11,105 bases of DNA from Candidatus Onthomorpha intestinigallinarum. Lineage in GTDB: Bacteria; Bacteroidota; Bacteroidia; Bacteroidales; P3. Position numbers and translations under genes: made by a program. Location of the stretch: NCBI GenBank assembly GCA_019114015.1, contig DXGG01000014.1, forward strand, positions 1 to 11,105. The letters are read 5' to 3'. Below the pieces are notes generated by a model that was not told the origin of the DNA, did not search any database, and saw nothing but the letters and a program-made list of their open reading frames with translations. Of this stretch, positions 1 through 6,077 are shown in pieces (position 1 is the stretch's first letter; every line of letters starts with the position of its first letter).

Positions 1-1
1 T

Positions 2-682
2 TTCGAGATAGCAAGACTTAATCCTTTGGCTTTTACGATAATTTGCCTTGTCGTTATCGGTCTTGTGGTTTTGGGCATGATACGGTTTGCGAAGGCGAAG
101 AAACGTTCCCTCATACTTTTTCACGACAGAAGATTCGTAAGACTGCTTTGGCTTGTCCTTGTCTTCAATATTGCCTTTGCGGCCTTTTCAAACGGAAATG
201 CGGAGTTCATGGTGATGATTCCTTTTGTTGCCATACTGATTTTTTCATATTGTTACACGAACCAAAGCGTTCTTCTTTACCTGTCGTGTGCCATGTTGAT
301 ATGGAACGTTCCTTTCGGGCTGTATCCTTATGCCTTTACGAGGATGCACTGCAATGAAAGGACGGCCGACCTCATGCGTCTTCATCCTGAAGCGGTATAT
401 GTCCTTATGGAAAAACCTTATGTCGAAAACATATATCTCTACAAATACTCAGACGAGGATATGCCTTTGATGTACAATGCACATAAATACGATTCCGTCA
501 TGTTCAAAGAGCACAAGGCGCAAGGCAGAGAGGTGATAACCGATGTCATAGGGGCGGAAAGTCCTTTGTCGAGAGCAAGCATGGTTACCGAAATCAAGTT
601 TCGTTTCGACGGAATCAAGAAAGAAAAAATTTTTTTCAGATTTCATTTTCTTGGAATCAAAAGAGAGTTGAGCCTATTGTAA
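2..682 (+). CDS. C-terminal part of an unidentified polytopic membrane protein (5' end outside window)
   Basis: The frame is open to the left edge, so this is the last 226 residues of a longer protein; the TTG at 26 is internal and should not be taken as the start. The visible part has three to four hydrophobic segments (about residues 9-27, 47-60, 68-84 and 88-106 of the fragment), a basic cytoplasmic-looking loop (KAKKRS) between the first two, and then a soluble tail of about 115 residues with no motif I recognise. A polytopic membrane region followed by a soluble C-terminal tail, with a Gly-Asn-x-Glu-Phe element before a late membrane segment, is reminiscent of GT-C-type membrane glycosyltransferases, but that is only a resemblance and I do not assign a family. 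It ends 39 bases before rdgB, and its stop codon lies within the rdgB promoter region. Confidence 0.75.
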   Translation, partial: FEIARLNPLAFTIICLVVIGLVVLGMIRFAKAKKRSLILFHDRRFVRLLWLVLVFNIAFAAFSNGNAEFMVMIPFVAILIFSYCYTNQSVLLYLSCAMLIWNVPFGLYPYAFTRMHCNERTADLMRLHPEAVYVLMEKPYVENIYLYKYSDEDMPLMYNAHKYDSVMFKEHKAQGREVITDVIGAESPLSRASMVTEIKFRFDGIKKEKIFFRFHFLGIKRELSLL

Positions 683-707
683 TTAAGCGTAAAATAGACT
701 ACTTTTG
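677..707 (+). promoter_or_regulatory. Probable Bacteroidetes-type promoter for the rdgB-serS unit
   Basis: TACTTTTG at 700-707 matches the Bacteroidetes -7 consensus TAnnTTTG exactly. A TTG at 677-679, 20 bases upstream, fits the -33 element and its usual spacing. The -33 box overlaps the last codon and stop of the upstream gene. Transcription would begin only a few bases past 707, leaving a short leader before the rdgB start at 722 (or 731). Assigned by motif and spacing only. Confidence 0.6.
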
Positions 708-721
708 CAGGCGGAAAAAGC

Positions 722-1309
722 ATGTTTGAGATGAAGGAAATAATAATCGCAACTCACAATTCCCATAAAGTGGAGGAAATAAGTCCTTTGTTGGAACCGG
801 CATTCAAGGTTGTAAGTCTGGGGGATTTGGGTTTTGACAGCGACATTCCGGAAACGGGACTCACGCTTAAGGAGAATGCGAGACAGAAAGCCCGTTGCAT
901 TTGGGACAAATACGGCAAGGATTGTTTTGCCGACGATACCGGTCTTATGGTCGAGGCGTTGGACGGAGCACCGGGGGTATATTCCGCAAGGTTTGCAGGA
1001 GAGGGTTGCAGTTTCGAGGACAACATAAACCTGTTGCTTGAGAAAATGAAAGGCAAATCGAACCGTAAGGCCTGCTTTGCAACCGTGATATGTCTTGTTC
1101 AAGACGGAGAGGAGATGTTTTTTGAAGGACGCTGTGAGGGAACGATACTTGAGCAAAGGAGAGGAGGGGAAGGATTCGGTTACGACCCTGTATTTCTACC
1201 CGAAGGCTCGAAGGAGAGTTTTGCACAAATGAGTATGGAGGACAAGAACAGGATAAGCCACAGAGGAATCGCGACTTCGAAACTGGTGGAATATCTTTTA
1301 AACCGATAG
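722..1309 (+). CDS. rdgB: Non-canonical purine NTP pyrophosphatase, RdgB/HAM1 family (dITP/XTP)
   Basis: Cytosolic house-cleaning enzyme that hydrolyses dITP, ITP and XTP to the monophosphate and pyrophosphate, keeping deaminated purines out of DNA and RNA. At 195 aa it has the usual family length. Family landmarks are in order: the N-terminal substrate loop T-x-N-x-x-K (residues 11-16), the ETG-x-T-x-x-ENA helix (44-53), the catalytic region FADDTGL (69-75) with its Asp pair, GAPGVYSARFAG (82-93), the GFGYDPVF base-binding motif (151-158) and ISHR near the end (178-181). The start at 722 follows a purine-rich GGAAAAAG stretch; an internal ATG at 731, giving an N-terminus of MKEIIIA, matches typical family N-termini equally well. 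It is first in a unit with the DUF2148 gene (4-base gap) and serS. Confidence 0.95.
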   Translation: MFEMKEIIIATHNSHKVEEISPLLEPAFKVVSLGDLGFDSDIPETGLTLKENARQKARCIWDKYGKDCFADDTGLMVEALDGAPGVYSARFAGEGCSFEDNINLLLEKMKGKSNRKACFATVICLVQDGEEMFFEGRCEGTILEQRRGGEGFGYDPVFLPEGSKESFAQMSMEDKNRISHRGIATSKLVEYLLNR

Positions 1310-1313
1310 GATT

Positions 1314-1850
1314 ATGATAAGGATGGAGGATTTCAGGGAGGAAGCGGTTTTTCAGGCGGCCAAGGCCATGGGCATGGCGGCGCTGACCGCTCCCAAGGCA
1401 AGAGGAACGGACAACTTGTCCATAGCGATTGCCGGAAAAGACGAATTGCATGTGCTTTCCGAGAAATTGGAGGAACTGTACAGGGAGACACGAGAGGAGT
1501 TTTTGCACAGAGACGCTCAAAACATATTGGCTGCTCAGGCAGTGTTGCTTATAGGCAGCAGAGTAAATGTACTCGGATTGGATTGCGGTTATTGCGGATT
1601 TGCAACATGTGCCGAAAAGCAGGAAAAGCAGGCCGCTGCACCGTGTTTTTTCAATGCCAACGATTTGGGCATAGCGATAGGCAGTGCTTGTTCCACTGCT
1701 TCGGAATGGAAAGTGGATACGAGGGTTATGTTTTCGGTAGGCATGGCGGCCAGGTCGCTCGGCATGTTGAAGGATTGTCCTATAGTTCTGGCAATAGCCA
1801 TGAGTGCTTCTGGCAAAAACATATTCTTCGACAGGACGGTAAACAAATAG
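1314..1850 (+). CDS. DUF2148 ferredoxin-domain protein
   Basis: Small soluble protein (178 aa) of the DUF2148 family, described as containing a ferredoxin-like domain; its biochemical role is not established. The N-terminal half contains a TAPKARGTDNL segment (25-35) typical of the family. The C-terminal half carries a cysteine set C91-x2-C94-x4-C99-x11-C111, which could hold an Fe-S cluster, plus C126 and C155. A hydrophobic, glycine/alanine-rich C-terminal stretch follows. It starts 4 bases after the rdgB stop and ends 22 bases before serS, so it is almost certainly co-transcribed with both. An alternative start is the ATG at 1323. The cluster-binding role is inferred from cysteine spacing and the family name. 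Confidence 0.88.
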   Translation: MIRMEDFREEAVFQAAKAMGMAALTAPKARGTDNLSIAIAGKDELHVLSEKLEELYRETREEFLHRDAQNILAAQAVLLIGSRVNVLGLDCGYCGFATCAEKQEKQAAAPCFFNANDLGIAIGSACSTASEWKVDTRVMFSVGMAARSLGMLKDCPIVLAIAMSASGKNIFFDRTVNK

Positions 1851-1872
1851 TAAACGAAATAGTTTTTTCACG

Positions 1873-3147
1873 ATGTTACAGCTTGGTTTTATAAGAGAGA
1901 ACAGGGATTTGGTGATAGAGCGTCTCGGAGTAAAGAACTTCAAGGATGCGGACAGAATAATAGGTCAGGTTATGGAAAAGGACAATCAGCGACGGGCTTT
2001 GCAGATGGAGTTGGACAACCTGAAGGCTGAGGCGAATCGTCTGGCCAAAGAGGTCGGAATGCTTTTCAAGCAGGGCAGGAAGGAAGAGGCTGAACAGGTC
2101 AAAAACAAATCCGTTGATTTGAAGGCGAGAGAGAAACAGTTGGGTGCGGACCTTTCTGAAACCGAACGGGAATTGAGAGAGATGCTTTTGTCCATACCCA
2201 ATCTTCCGAATGTTCAGGTGCCGAGAGGAACAAGTGCGCAGGACAATGAGATAGTCTTTCAGCAGGGAGAGATTCCTTCCCTGTACGAAGGGGCTTTGGA
2301 ACATTGGGACTTGTGTGCGAGATACGACATAATAGACTTTGAACTCGGCAACAAGATAACCGGAGCGGGCTTTCCGGTATATAAGGGCAAGGGAGCAAGA
2401 CTGCAAAGGGCGTTGATAAATTTCTTTTTGGACAATGCGGTACGCGCGGGGTTCAGAGAGATACAGCCGCCTCTTATGGTCAATGAGGCATCCGCCATGG
2501 CTACCGGTCAGTTGCCTGACAAGGAAGGACAGATGTATGCGATTCCTTTGGACGGTTTTTATATGATTCCGACCGCAGAGGTACCTGTGACGAATATTTT
2601 CAGGGATACCATTCAGAAAATGGAGGATATGCCTGTGTGTTGTTGTGCCTATTCCCAGTGTTTCAGAAGAGAGGCGGGTTCTTACGGAAAGGATGTGAGG
2701 GGATTGAACCGTCTGCATCAGTTCGACAAGGTTGAAATAGTCTGCATAGACACTCCGGAGCATTCTTACGAGCAGTTGGAGGTGATGAAATCCCATGTGG
2801 CCGATCTTTTGAGACAGTTGGAGTTGCCTTTCAGGGTGTTGAGGTTGTGCGGAGGAGACATGAGTTTCACTTCGGCCATAACCTATGATTTCGAAGTGTT
2901 TTCCGCAGCTCAGAAACGTTGGCTTGAGGTCAGCAGTGTGTCTAATTTCGAGACATATCAGGCCAATCGCTTGAAGCTAAGATATAAAGACGAAAAAGGA
3001 AAGATTCAGTTGGCTCATACGCTTAACGGAAGTGCCTTGGCCTTGCCGCGTATTGTTGCCGCCTTGTTGGAGAATCATCAGACTATTGAGGGAATAAGGA
3101 TTCCAAAAGCATTGCAACCTTATTTCGGAAGTGAGATATTGGATTAG
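1873..3147 (+). CDS. serS: Seryl-tRNA synthetase (class II)
   Basis: Charges tRNA-Ser with serine via seryl-adenylate in the cytosol. The 424-aa length is normal for bacterial SerRS. The N-terminal charged, leucine-rich region (about 30-105) is the long antiparallel coiled-coil arm that grips the tRNA long variable arm. The class II core follows: the motif 1 region around REIQPPLMVN (195-204), the serine-pocket TAEVP (234-238), motif 2 FRREAGSYGKDVRGLNRLHQF (264-284), and motif 3 LNGSALALPR (384-393) with the ATP-binding Arg at 393. All key elements are present. The ATG at 1873 gives MLQLGFIREN, which matches typical SerRS N-termini. It is the last gene of its unit and is followed at once by a strong hairpin. 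Confidence 0.97.
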   Translation: MLQLGFIRENRDLVIERLGVKNFKDADRIIGQVMEKDNQRRALQMELDNLKAEANRLAKEVGMLFKQGRKEEAEQVKNKSVDLKAREKQLGADLSETERELREMLLSIPNLPNVQVPRGTSAQDNEIVFQQGEIPSLYEGALEHWDLCARYDIIDFELGNKITGAGFPVYKGKGARLQRALINFFLDNAVRAGFREIQPPLMVNEASAMATGQLPDKEGQMYAIPLDGFYMIPTAEVPVTNIFRDTIQKMEDMPVCCCAYSQCFRREAGSYGKDVRGLNRLHQFDKVEIVCIDTPEHSYEQLEVMKSHVADLLRQLELPFRVLRLCGGDMSFTSAITYDFEVFSAAQKRWLEVSSVSNFETYQANRLKLRYKDEKGKIQLAHTLNGSALALPRIVAALLENHQTIEGIRIPKALQPYFGSEILD

Positions 3148-3184
3148 AAAAAGAAAGGGGCTGCATCGCAGTCCCTTTCTTTTT
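3148..3184. terminator. Bidirectional intrinsic terminator between serS and ino1
   Basis: A near-perfect inverted repeat: AAAAAGAAAGGGG-CTGC (3148-3164), a three-base ATC loop (3165-3167), and GCAG-T-CCCTTTCTTTTT (3168-3184). The stem is 17 bp with a single G.T wobble (3160/3172). The outer A-T pairs give a U-run after the GC-rich stem whichever strand is transcribed. It begins directly after the serS stop and ends 3 bases before the ino1 stop, so it can serve both convergent units. Confidence 0.88.
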
Positions 3185-3187
3185 CAT

Positions 3188-4327
3188 TTATTTCCTCACT
3201 TGTTTTTTTGTCAGTTCGGTCAATTCCCTCTTTGCCAGCTTACGGCATTCGTATTGGGCGTCTTCAAACGTCATTGGGAAAGGATGGGTCTTTTGAGTGA
3301 AGGCACTTGCCCCGTGCAAAGAGCCTGTGATTCCCAATTCTCTTGCCACCTTAAGATAACGTATTGCATCTATTACCACGCCTGCTGAATTTGGTGAGTC
3401 GAAAACGGAAAGTCTTGCATCGAATACAACGGGAGAACCTCCGAATCCTTCAAGTTCCAAATGAAAAGTGGCTATCTTGTTGTCCTTGTAGTATGATATG
3501 TAATTGCTTGGACCGGCATAAAGGAAGCTTTCATTCGGATCAAGACCTCTGATGTCGTGTTGGCATCTTATGACGTTTTCTTTGCTTATCTTCTTTGAAG
3601 CAAGACGGGAAGTGTTGAGCATGTTCAAGAAATCGGTATTTCCTCCCACATTCTCCTGAATGTGACATTTTACCTTGTGTCCCCGTGCGAAGGCCAATTC
3701 CTGCAACATCTGTGATAATATACTTGCGCCGAACTGGCTCTTCATGTCGTCTCCTATTATAGGAAGGCCAGCCTTTATGAATTTTGCTTCCCATTCAGGG
3801 TTTGAAGCTATGAAAACAGGCATGCAGTTCAAGAATGCAACACCCGCGTCTATTGCACATTGGGCGTAAAACTTGGCAGCCTGCTCGCTTCCGACAGGAA
3901 GGTAGTTTATAAGTATGTCCGCTTTGGTTTCCTTCAGTCTTTTGACAATGTCGACAGGCTCGGTATCGTAATCTACAACGAAAGTATTGTCTTCAGGATA
4001 GTTCTTCATGTGCTCGGATACCCCGTCCAATATGTGTCCTTTTTCCACAACCACATTACTCTTTGGAAACAATGTCGGTTCTATTATGTTTATCGTGCAG
4101 TTAGGCTTTGCATATATAGCCTTGTCAAGAGTCTGTCCTACTTTTCTTTTGTCTACGTCAAAGGCTGCAACAACCTCTATGTCCGATGCAGTATAGCCTC
4201 CTATGTTTTCGGCCATCATTCCCTCTGAAGTTTTTTTCTTGTTTTTGTTTCCGTAGTACTCCAAGCCTTGAATGAGAGCTGAAGCACAATTACCAATACC
4301 AATAATGGCAATCCTTATTTTTTCCAT
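3188..4327 (-). CDS. ino1: myo-Inositol-1-phosphate synthase
   Basis: NAD-dependent isomerase that converts D-glucose-6-phosphate to 1L-myo-inositol-1-phosphate, the committed step of inositol synthesis; cytosolic. At 379 aa it is the short prokaryotic form. The N-terminal Rossmann motif GIGNCASALIQG lies at 10-21, followed by AAFDVDKRKVG (54-64). Further landmarks are NYLPVGSEQA (141-150), the active-site segment GDDMKSQFGAS (192-201) with conserved Lys196, ENVGGNTDFLNM (225-236) and DSPNSAGVVIDAIRY (310-324). It is the last gene of the - strand operon, 39 bases after the HAD gene with no terminator between, and its stop adjoins the shared hairpin. In this setting the product probably feeds inositol-lipid synthesis by the upstream 820-aa fusion. 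Confidence 0.95.
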   Translation of the reverse strand: MEKIRIAIIGIGNCASALIQGLEYYGNKNKKKTSEGMMAENIGGYTASDIEVVAAFDVDKRKVGQTLDKAIYAKPNCTINIIEPTLFPKSNVVVEKGHILDGVSEHMKNYPEDNTFVVDYDTEPVDIVKRLKETKADILINYLPVGSEQAAKFYAQCAIDAGVAFLNCMPVFIASNPEWEAKFIKAGLPIIGDDMKSQFGASILSQMLQELAFARGHKVKCHIQENVGGNTDFLNMLNTSRLASKKISKENVIRCQHDIRGLDPNESFLYAGPSNYISYYKDNKIATFHLELEGFGGSPVVFDARLSVFDSPNSAGVVIDAIRYLKVARELGITGSLHGASAFTQKTHPFPMTFEDAQYECRKLAKRELTELTKKQVRK

Positions 4328-4366
4328 TTCAAATTTATTTTTTTGATTTATATATTATTCCTTCTT

Positions 4367-5083
4367 TCAAATTAATATCCGTTCCAATTCCGACAGGTCT
4401 GTAATGGTTTCATCTGCCAAAGGCGTTGATGTAGGGTTTTCCTGCCAAGGCCTGCCTTTAAGCCAAACCGTTTTATACCCCAGCCTTTTCGCAGGGATGA
4501 TATCCTTGTTGTAGGAATCTCCTATCATCATGCATCGCCCTGCATCCGTATCAAATGATTCAAAAGCCTTGACGAAAAGCCTTTCATCAGGCTTTGAATA
4601 ACCCACAACCGCACTTTCCGCAACGCATGAAAAGAAGTCCCTCAATCCAAACTCGACCAAAACGCTTTGCAAATTACCGTAAAAATTGCTAATCATCACC
4701 AATTTGTAACGATTCTTTAAGTTTTGTAACAGATTTTTAGCGTTACGGGTACAGTTTACGGCAACTAAGTAGCTGTTGTCAACAATCTTTCTAATCTGTT
4801 CAGCTTCGATTTCTTTTATATGATGATTGTGCAATAAGTACTCCATTTGCAGATTGACTTTTTTGTACAGTGTTTCACGGAAAGTATCATCGGGCTTTAT
4901 CAATCTTTCCTTGCTTAAGGTTCTTTCGGCATGAATATAAGCCTGTCTTAGTTCCATGTCAGTCAAAGAAGGGTTTTCTTTTATATGTTCCGAATGGAAT
5001 ATGTTGTACCAGTGTGTTCCGTTGGTGTCCAACGTAGCTCCGTAGTCAAAAGCAATTATCTCTACTCCTTTATCCAACATCAT
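4367..5083 (-). CDS. HAD-superfamily protein with non-standard motif I (DxG instead of DxD)
   Basis: A HAD-fold protein (238 aa from the ATG at 5083) with a helical cap inserted after motif I. Motif I reads FDYGATLD: the nucleophile Asp (D13) is present, but the +2 position, normally the acid/base Asp, is Gly (G15). Motif II is MISN (S132), motif III YSKPDERLF (K164), and motif IV GDSYNKD (D189, D194); these look intact. In this operon an inositol-phosphate or lipid phosphatase is the obvious guess, but loss of the +2 Asp makes ordinary phosphatase chemistry uncertain. The ATG at 5083 overlaps the flippase gene end by 14 bases, suggesting translational coupling. A GTG at 5101 would add six residues; I prefer the ATG because it follows a purine-rich AAAAGAAAAG stretch and leaves a usual short lead into motif I. 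Confidence 0.85.
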   Translation of the reverse strand: MMLDKGVEIIAFDYGATLDTNGTHWYNIFHSEHIKENPSLTDMELRQAYIHAERTLSKERLIKPDDTFRETLYKKVNLQMEYLLHNHHIKEIEAEQIRKIVDNSYLVAVNCTRNAKNLLQNLKNRYKLVMISNFYGNLQSVLVEFGLRDFFSCVAESAVVGYSKPDERLFVKAFESFDTDAGRCMMIGDSYNKDIIPAKRLGYKTVWLKGRPWQENPTSTPLADETITDLSELERILI

Positions 5084-6077
5084 ACGCTTTTCTTTTAGCA
5101 CAAAACTTTATCATGAGCACTCCCAGAATTATCCAAAACAATTCGCTTATTCTCATTGCAAGGCCTATGTAGATCCCTTGAGTTGCCGGCAAAGCTATGC
5201 TTTTTAATGACAGAATCAAACCTCCTTCCTTTGTGCCGAGTTGCATTGGAGAAAAAAACAATATGTTAGCAAATAAACTCGTTCCGGCACTAATTATTAT
5301 GGACTGCACTAAATTAATTTTTAAATCTATTGCCAACATTATTAAAAGTATTTCCAGACAGCCTACAATCCTGCTTAAAGTTTCCAGAAACAAGGCTGAC
5401 AGGAATGCTTTTCTGTGATTGATGTAGAAGTCTTTGATTTGAAAGTCTATTTCCTTCAAATTGTTTGCAAATTCCTCAGTCATCTTCTTACGAGCCCAAA
5501 TTTTGATGAATGGAATCTTCATAAGAAAACAGAAGAATCCGTACACTATGCCTTTTCTGTAAAATTTACTGATGAACAATGCGGCTAAGATGCAAATCAA
5601 AATGAAAACTATTGAAACTATTCTGAATGACATTGAAATATCAGGATAAAACAATATAAGTCCGAAGCCTATCGCCCAAAATATAAAGTGGGACAATATA
5701 TGTATTACCGCATACATGACAACGGAAGAAGTGGCTCGTTTGTAGCCTACGTAATCCTTCAGTCTCAGAATACGATAAGGTTCTCCTCCCAGTGCAACCA
5801 CCGGAGTGATATAGTTGATGGCATAACCGCTTATGGTCATCTGAAAAAATCTCCAGAAGTTCGGATTGTCGTTTTCTCCTTTCGGGTGCAGGCTTACCTT
5901 CTGCCATGACAGTGTATTTAAAAAATAAACGGGTAGTCTTACAGCTATGATTGCCAGAAAAAACCATGAGGTTTTCTTTATGTTGCCCGATATGGTTCCT
6001 ATGCCTATGTCGGCTATCATTATTGCAATGGCGATAAGGCCTATTGCCAGAAAAAATAAATTGTACTTTTGTTTCAC
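5070..6077 (-). CDS. UPF0104 / lysylphosphatidylglycerol-synthase-TM family flippase-like membrane protein
   Basis: Polytopic inner-membrane protein of 335 aa, of the family that includes the membrane domain of MprF and AglD-like proteins, several of which act in lipid translocation. Hydrophobic segments lie at about 7-27, 37-55, 82-96, 118-142, 152-170, 226-250, 256-276 and 298-325. The family signature is seen as SGYAINYITP followed by ALGGEPYRILRLK (83-107), and a second conserved-looking patch as SPMQLGTKEGGL (276-287). The start is GTG at 6077, immediately after the TAA stop of the upstream fusion gene and in the same frame; nothing further upstream in this frame is available without crossing that stop, and the next Met is at residue 20 inside the first membrane segment. 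The gene is visibly more AT-rich than its neighbours. Given its position, a role in flipping an inositol lipid or its precursor is plausible but inferred. Confidence 0.85.
   Translation of the reverse strand: MKQKYNLFFLAIGLIAIAIMIADIGIGTISGNIKKTSWFFLAIIAVRLPVYFLNTLSWQKVSLHPKGENDNPNFWRFFQMTISGYAINYITPVVALGGEPYRILRLKDYVGYKRATSSVVMYAVIHILSHFIFWAIGFGLILFYPDISMSFRIVSIVFILICILAALFISKFYRKGIVYGFFCFLMKIPFIKIWARKKMTEEFANNLKEIDFQIKDFYINHRKAFLSALFLETLSRIVGCLEILLIMLAIDLKINLVQSIIISAGTSLFANILFFSPMQLGTKEGGLILSLKSIALPATQGIYIGLAMRISELFWIILGVLMIKFCAKRKAYDVG

Noticed and set aside
945..1943. Long open frame on the - strand (332 codons) across rdgB, the DUF2148 gene and the serS start
   Set aside because: It is antisense to three well-supported genes, its translation is rich in Arg, Ser, Leu and Cys with no recognisable domain, and it has no start context.
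1876..2796. Long open frame on the - strand (306 codons) opposite serS
   Set aside because: Shadow of serS; low-complexity translation with no domain.
4330..4337. TAAATTTG on the - strand, matching the -7 consensus, just upstream of ino1
   Set aside because: It ends only 2 bases before the ino1 ATG, so the transcript would start inside the coding region, and no -33 box sits at the right distance. ino1 is more simply read as co-transcribed with the HAD gene.
5084..5101. GTG at 5101 as start of the HAD gene
   Set aside because: Possible, but it adds only six residues and the ATG at 5083 has a purine-rich stretch just upstream; ATG preferred.
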